From the IMG/VR virus record IMGVR_UViG_3300027759_000303, positions 1 to 29,999 of that record: a stretch of DNA of 29,999 bases. One strand, 5' to 3'. This document shows, piece after piece, positions 27,811 to 29,999 of the stretch (positions are counted from its first letter, which is position 1; every line of letters starts with the position of its first letter). Origin of the DNA: a virus. The notes under the pieces were generated by a model, which was given only the letters and a program-made list of their open reading frames with translations, ran no database searches and was not told the origin of the DNA. Both the position numbers and the translations under genes were made by a program.

Positions 27811-28110
27811 TTAACAGTACAGACTTACGCCGTTTGCTTTGATGCTTACCACGCGCTCACAGTCAAAGGAACGCCAAGCGCCTTCCCCTTTAGTACGAGC
27901 AATGGTGAAGTCACGGCAACGAACGATGCTGGGCGCCTTGAGAGCGTAGCCAGTGCCTTTTACCTCCTTGGTGTCTCTAGGGTTGAACTGCAGCTTACGA
28001 AGGCTGCCATCCGCCTTGCGGAACTCAACGGAGACAATGGAAGAGCCAGCGTCAAAGATAAAGCTTTTGACGAGATCGGTCTTGGACTGAGGCTTAAGAG
28101 CGCGAGACAT
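27811..28110 (-). CDS. Small beta-barrel-like phage protein behind leader E5
   Basis: A 99-aa protein MSRALKPQSKTDLVKSFIFD, then 'IVSVEFRKADGSLRKLQFNP' and 'RDTKEVKGTGYALKAPSIVR', ending 'EGAWRSFDCERVVSIKANG'. The order of strands, a 'vtF.kkdGs.R.l' hairpin, a basic 'r...kgv.g' loop and the closing 'WRsF....V.si' strand, is that of SH3-like barrel proteins common in phages. Function unknown; such folds often bind RNA or DNA. Preceded by leader E5; no Shine-Dalgarno. Confidence 0.65.
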   Translation of the reverse strand: MSRALKPQSKTDLVKSFIFDAGSSIVSVEFRKADGSLRKLQFNPRDTKEVKGTGYALKAPSIVRCRDFTIARTKGEGAWRSFDCERVVSIKANGVSLYC

Positions 28111-28154
28111 GGTGGGAAGGAAAGGAGAGGCTTGCGCCTCGTGAAACAACAATA
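28111..28154 (-). promoter_or_regulatory. Repeated 5' leader, copy E5
   Basis: GTATTGTTGTTTCAC, then GAGGC-GCAA-GCCTC (28140-28127), then 16 pyrimidine-rich bases to the ATG with no Shine-Dalgarno. The loop is GCAA where the other copies have GAGA; both are GNRA-type. Its position overlaps the end of the upstream unit by only a few bases (stop at 28163). Confidence 0.6.
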
Positions 28155-28162
28155 CCTTGAGG

Positions 28163-28339
28163 TCAGCCCTCGTCGGGGGCTTGTTCATACTCTGTAACAA
28201 TGTCCTGAAGGGTGTCGGCAAGCCCTTCCAGACCACGAGCGCCATCGTCGATGGAATTCAACACGCCTTCCAGCGCCCATCTGGCATCTTCAACGGTTTC
28301 AATGTCTAGCTCTTGGTCGCCGTGGACAACAGTGATCAT
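28163..28339 (-). CDS. 58-aa acidic protein
   Basis: A short gene found by reading the gap, starting MITVVHGDQELDIETVEDAR and continuing 'WALEGVLNSIDDGARGLEG' to 'TEYEQAPDEG'. It is acidic and mostly helical, with a regular i/i+3/i+4 pattern of hydrophobics (a likely helical hairpin). There is a clear stop at 28163 directly upstream of leader E5. There is no Shine-Dalgarno, and the bases before the ATG (AAGACCACC) resemble the other leaderless-type starts here. No family recognised. Confidence 0.65.
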   Translation of the reverse strand: MITVVHGDQELDIETVEDARWALEGVLNSIDDGARGLEGLADTLQDIVTEYEQAPDEG

Positions 28340-28387
28340 GGTGGTCTTGTAAGGGACATGCCATTATTGCCTGTACCATCGCCCCTG

Positions 28388-28591
28388 TCAACCCTGGAGG
28401 CCCTTTACGAAGAATTGTGACAAGCGGCTTAGGCGAAGCTTGTCAGGGCTTACAAATTGCTGGCTCTTTGTGCCGAGATTTTGAATCTTAATTAGTTCAA
28501 AGTTACTTTTCTGTGCCACCACTTTGTATTGACCTCGCCAGCCAAATAGGCCGTCGTTGAAGTCAACAATAGTGCCAATGGGAAAAGTCAA
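28388..28591 (-). CDS. Hypothetical protein, TTG start with good ribosome site
   Basis: A 67-aa protein MTFPIGTIVDFNDGLFGWRG continuing 'QYKVVAQKSNFELIKIQN' and 'QQFVSPDKLRLSRL'. It reads as a small KOW/SH3-like barrel: 'G..V......gw.G...V......el..v....g....v.pd.L', a pattern of small phage proteins with nucleic-acid-binding folds. The start is TTG at 28591, overlapping the preceding TGA as TTGA, with AGGAG four bases upstream; this decides the start in spite of the rare codon. Confidence 0.65.
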   Translation of the reverse strand: MTFPIGTIVDFNDGLFGWRGQYKVVAQKSNFELIKIQNLGTKSQQFVSPDKLRLSRLSQFFVKGLQG

Positions 28592-28764
28592 TTAACTCCT
28601 AGAAAAGTGATGGCGCAGTATCTTTGCGGATGTAGCTGAATGCACTTGTTGTAGGCTAATGCGTCTTTTGCGGGAGCTGGAGTGCTGATAATACTGGCGC
28701 CAATGATTAGGCTCATTCCTGTTGCGATTGCGAAGAATGATGCAATAGCGGAGAAGTCGCGCAT
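28588..28764 (-). CDS. Small exported or membrane peptide
   Basis: A 58-aa protein. MRDFSAIASFFAIATGMSLI gives a short charged N-terminus and a long hydrophobic segment (signal peptide or single membrane helix), followed by 'TPAPAKDALAYNKCIQLHPQ' and 'RYCAI'. The 'A...C...HP.RYC.i' ending is a recurring motif in small phage membrane/secreted peptides with two cysteines. It may be cell-envelope-directed, near the RlpA-like gene. The ATG at 28764 is used. Its stop overlaps the next TTG start. Confidence 0.65.
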   Translation of the reverse strand: MRDFSAIASFFAIATGMSLIIGASIISTPAPAKDALAYNKCIQLHPQRYCAITFLGVN

Positions 28765-28854
28765 GATGGAAAAGGAATTTAAGAGCACATTACAGCACGA
28801 GCCGGACCCTGCGACATGCTCGTTGCTTTTTGCAATAAAACGCTGGCCGGTTCC

Positions 28855-28892
28855 CCAAAAAAGGCGCCCCTTCCAGCCGAAAGAGACGCCTT
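28855..28892 (-). terminator. Terminator after the RlpA-like gene
   Basis: On the minus strand AAGGCGTCTCTTTC pairs with GGAAGGGGCGCCTT over 14 positions (several G-T) around the loop GGCT, followed by TTTTGG. It starts 18 bases after the stop at 28910. Confidence 0.75.
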
Positions 28893-28909
28893 AGATATTT
28901 CCTCAAGAA

Positions 28910-29272
28910 TCATACCTTGGCGAAGCACACTTTGGCAACTCCCTGACCAGGACTGGCAATGCGAGAGAATGCACCATAACTGAGGTCTAGCGATCTGCCT
29001 GCAATGAACGGCCCGCGATCAGTGACAGTAACGGTCACGCTCCTGCTGTTGGCGGGATTCGTCACTCGCAGGCGTGTGCCGAAAGGGAGCGTCTTATGGG
29101 CGGTTGTAAGGCCATGAGCATCAAAGCGACTGCCGTCTGCAGCTCGCTGACCATGGAAGCCGTCTCCAAGCCCATAGAAGCTTGCGTGAGCGCATGAAGA
29201 AGCGGCCTCCACAGCAGCAGGCGCAAAAGCACCAAGAGCAATGGAAGCGGAAAGAAGAATAGATTTGAGCAC
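28910..29272 (-). CDS. RlpA-like double-psi beta-barrel protein, exported
   Basis: A 120-aa protein if begun at the GTG at 29272. It has a signal peptide (basic 'VLKSILLSASIALGAF' then 'APAAVEAAS') and an RlpA-type barrel: 'CAHASFYGLGDGFHGQRAAD', 'GLTTAHKTLPFGTRLRVTN', 'VTVTVTDRGPFIAGRSLDLS' and 'GAFSRIASPGQGVAKVCF'. The D-R-G-P-F box is the family's hallmark, shared with lytic transglycosylases acting on peptidoglycan glycans. In a phage it may aid wall passage or host lysis. Upstream in-frame codons to 29506 look non-coding, so the shorter start is chosen, though without a Shine-Dalgarno. Confidence 0.8.
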   Translation of the reverse strand: MLKSILLSASIALGAFAPAAVEAASSCAHASFYGLGDGFHGQRAADGSRFDAHGLTTAHKTLPFGTRLRVTNPANSRSVTVTVTDRGPFIAGRSLDLSYGAFSRIASPGQGVAKVCFAKV

Positions 29273-29700
29273 TTGTTTGGAGAAATAATGAGCAAGGGCT
29301 ACCAGTCTCCCAGCAGCAAAATGCAGCTTATCACAATTCCCATTGCCATTGCTCCCCCTGTTCCATGCTATGCTCTTCAAGCAAGTCGGTCCTGGAGCTT
29401 CGGCTCTGCTCTCGTAAGGGAGCCCGTGAGGGTGGACGGTGCTGAATGGATGGACCTCTTCGCAAGGATTGGTCGGGCGCTCATGGTTTGCCTGTAAGGC
29501 ATCCATTCCCTTTGAGCGAAGCTCAGGAGCCGCATTATCGGAGATTTGTAAAGAGAGGGGAGCGCAAGCTTCCCTTTTCTTTTGTCATGATATAGTGACA
29601 ATGGTATGGAAGGCAAGCGTTCTTCAAGCTTGTGAAGCAATCAGCTTCTCGGAGCCCCAGGATTCTCGTCATAGCAAAGGGGCCTCTCGGCCCCTCTTTT
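29273..29700. other. Gene-poor stretch with two rightward terminators
   Basis: No convincing gene on either strand. It holds a UUCG-type hairpin GAGC-TTCG-GCTC (near 29397), the rightward terminators at 29557-29583 and 29678-29702, and between them the dyad TTGTCA-TGATATAG-TGACAA (29582-29601). Leftward frames here lack coding character. A rightward RNA of about 100 bases between the terminators is possible. Confidence 0.45.
29557..29583 (+). terminator. Rightward intrinsic terminator 1
   Basis: GGGGAGC-GCAA-GCTTCCC, seven pairs with one G-T, followed by TTTTCTTTT. There is no rightward gene upstream within 9 kb, so it ends readthrough or a non-coding RNA. On the opposite strand it lies in the leader of the RlpA-like gene. 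Confidence 0.65.
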
Positions 29701-29702
29701 TT
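29678..29702 (+). terminator. Rightward intrinsic terminator 2
   Basis: AGGGGCC-TCTC-GGCCCCT followed by CTTTTTT, a perfect seven-pair stem. On the minus strand the loop reads GAGA and the stem is followed by TTTG, so it also ends the leftward 22-aa and 76-aa genes and resembles the leader hairpins. Confidence 0.7.
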
Positions 29703-29769
29703 AATAATCAACGGCTTGTCGATACAGAATGTAAATGCGCCATTCATAGAGTTCCTTCCATTCCTCCAT
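29701..29769 (-). CDS. Possible 22-aa peptide
   Basis: ATG at 29769, product MEEWKELYEWRIYILYRQAV plus two residues. It overlaps the last 26 bases of the 76-aa gene in another frame and ends at the terminator. Trp/Tyr/Glu-rich helices of this type occur as tiny phage proteins. The start lacks a clear Shine-Dalgarno of its own. The length is too short to be sure. Confidence 0.35.
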   Translation of the reverse strand: MEEWKELYEWRIYILYRQAVDY

Positions 29770-29974
29770 TGTCAGGGGCTTTCGTTTGCGCCCACGTTGT
29801 GTCGTAAGGGATGGGCTCAGTGGCGTATTCGTAGGAGTCATAATCTGAGTCGTTGCGCGGGTCATAAGCCAATGCACTTTGAATTTCAGCTAGTACAGTC
29901 CAATAGTCTTTGCCTTTAGTCCATCGGTCCATTAACTTGGCGCATAGTGCGCGAAAATCAGGTTCTTTTGTCAT
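29744..29974 (-). CDS. Hypothetical protein
   Basis: A 76-aa protein MTKEPDFRALCAKLMDRWTK continuing 'DYWTVLAEIQSALAYDPRN' and an acidic/aromatic tail 'SDYDSYEYATEPIPYDTTWA'. The opening 'fRaLCA.L...w..g.d....L.ei..al' is a helical pattern seen in small phage proteins of unknown role. It is the first leftward gene at the right edge of the window; the bases before its ATG (TTAACTTCCTGCC) contain no Shine-Dalgarno. Its end overlaps a possible 22-aa gene. Confidence 0.65.
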   Translation of the reverse strand: MTKEPDFRALCAKLMDRWTKGKDYWTVLAEIQSALAYDPRNDSDYDSYEYATEPIPYDTTWAQTKAPDNGGMEGTL

Positions 29975-29999
29975 GGCAGGAAGTTAATACGGAGCAATG

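Noticed and set aside
29273-29506. 78-residue N-terminal extension of the RlpA-like protein
   Set aside because: It would bury a clear signal peptide inside the protein, and its composition is not protein-like.
29535-29747. Leftward open frame over the two rightward terminators
   Set aside because: It is a translation of terminator stems and T tracts, with no motif or ribosome site.

Overview
The window looks like about 30 kb of a tailed double-stranded DNA phage (Caudoviricetes) genome, or a prophage with the same content. It contains a full head and packaging set: large terminase, a DUF1073-type portal, a MuF-like protein, a DUF2213 protease-scaffold, a decoration protein, a DUF2184 major capsid protein and a DUF4054 connector. 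It also has nucleotide metabolism genes, one tRNA and many very small genes. No integrase, polymerase or tail gene is visible, so lifestyle and tail type cannot be read here. A cyanobacterial host is possible (mixed Shine-Dalgarno and non-Shine-Dalgarno starts, minimal ribonucleotide reductase), but this is only an inference.

Layout. Positions 1-3520 hold the leftward head module. Its starts mostly have good GGAGG-like ribosome sites, and the protease gene contains an in-frame internal start that would make a separate scaffold. A rightward Xre-type regulator (3582-3878) faces the leftward genes. Positions 3875-9513 hold two small genes and six sugar/methyl-transfer genes (GT4, GT32-like, DUF4422, a C-methyltransferase-like protein, a putative glycosyltransferase and a small SAM-methyltransferase-like protein), inserted between the protease and the MuF/portal genes. 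The portal (leftward) and the nuclease-like/terminase pair (rightward) diverge at about 12.1 kb. After the terminase come two tiny genes and a gene-free stretch (14415-14696) made almost wholly of palindromes and hairpins. Positions 14697-18556 carry a metallophosphoesterase, a tRNA-Met-like gene, a two-subunit ribonucleotide reductase and small unknowns. An HNH-family endonuclease with its own promoter follows (19048-19569).

The most unusual part is 20.08-22.52 kb. The dinucleotides AC/GT, CA/TG, AT and TA are almost absent, so stop codons hardly occur in any of the six frames. A leftward operon runs through it (coiled-coil protein, 92-aa unknown, GP88-like protein, 63-aa unknown) and leaves it with a 51-aa gene of normal composition and an intrinsic terminator. 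Upstream of the operon lie a possible four-hairpin antisense RNA with its own terminator, a purine minisatellite, seven iteron-like repeats of about 25 bp, a set of 16-bp dyad repeats and four tandem 21-22 bp repeats. The arrangement resembles a replicon control region, but I recognise no replication initiator.

Positions 22.87-28.77 kb hold small leftward genes. The first six are chained by stop/start overlaps. Five others share a repeated 5' leader: a TTATTGTT-type sequence, then a hairpin capped by a GNRA-type loop, then a pyrimidine-rich spacer and an ATG with no Shine-Dalgarno. The stem sequences covary between copies. The window ends with an RlpA-like cell-wall protein, two rightward terminators and two small unknown genes.
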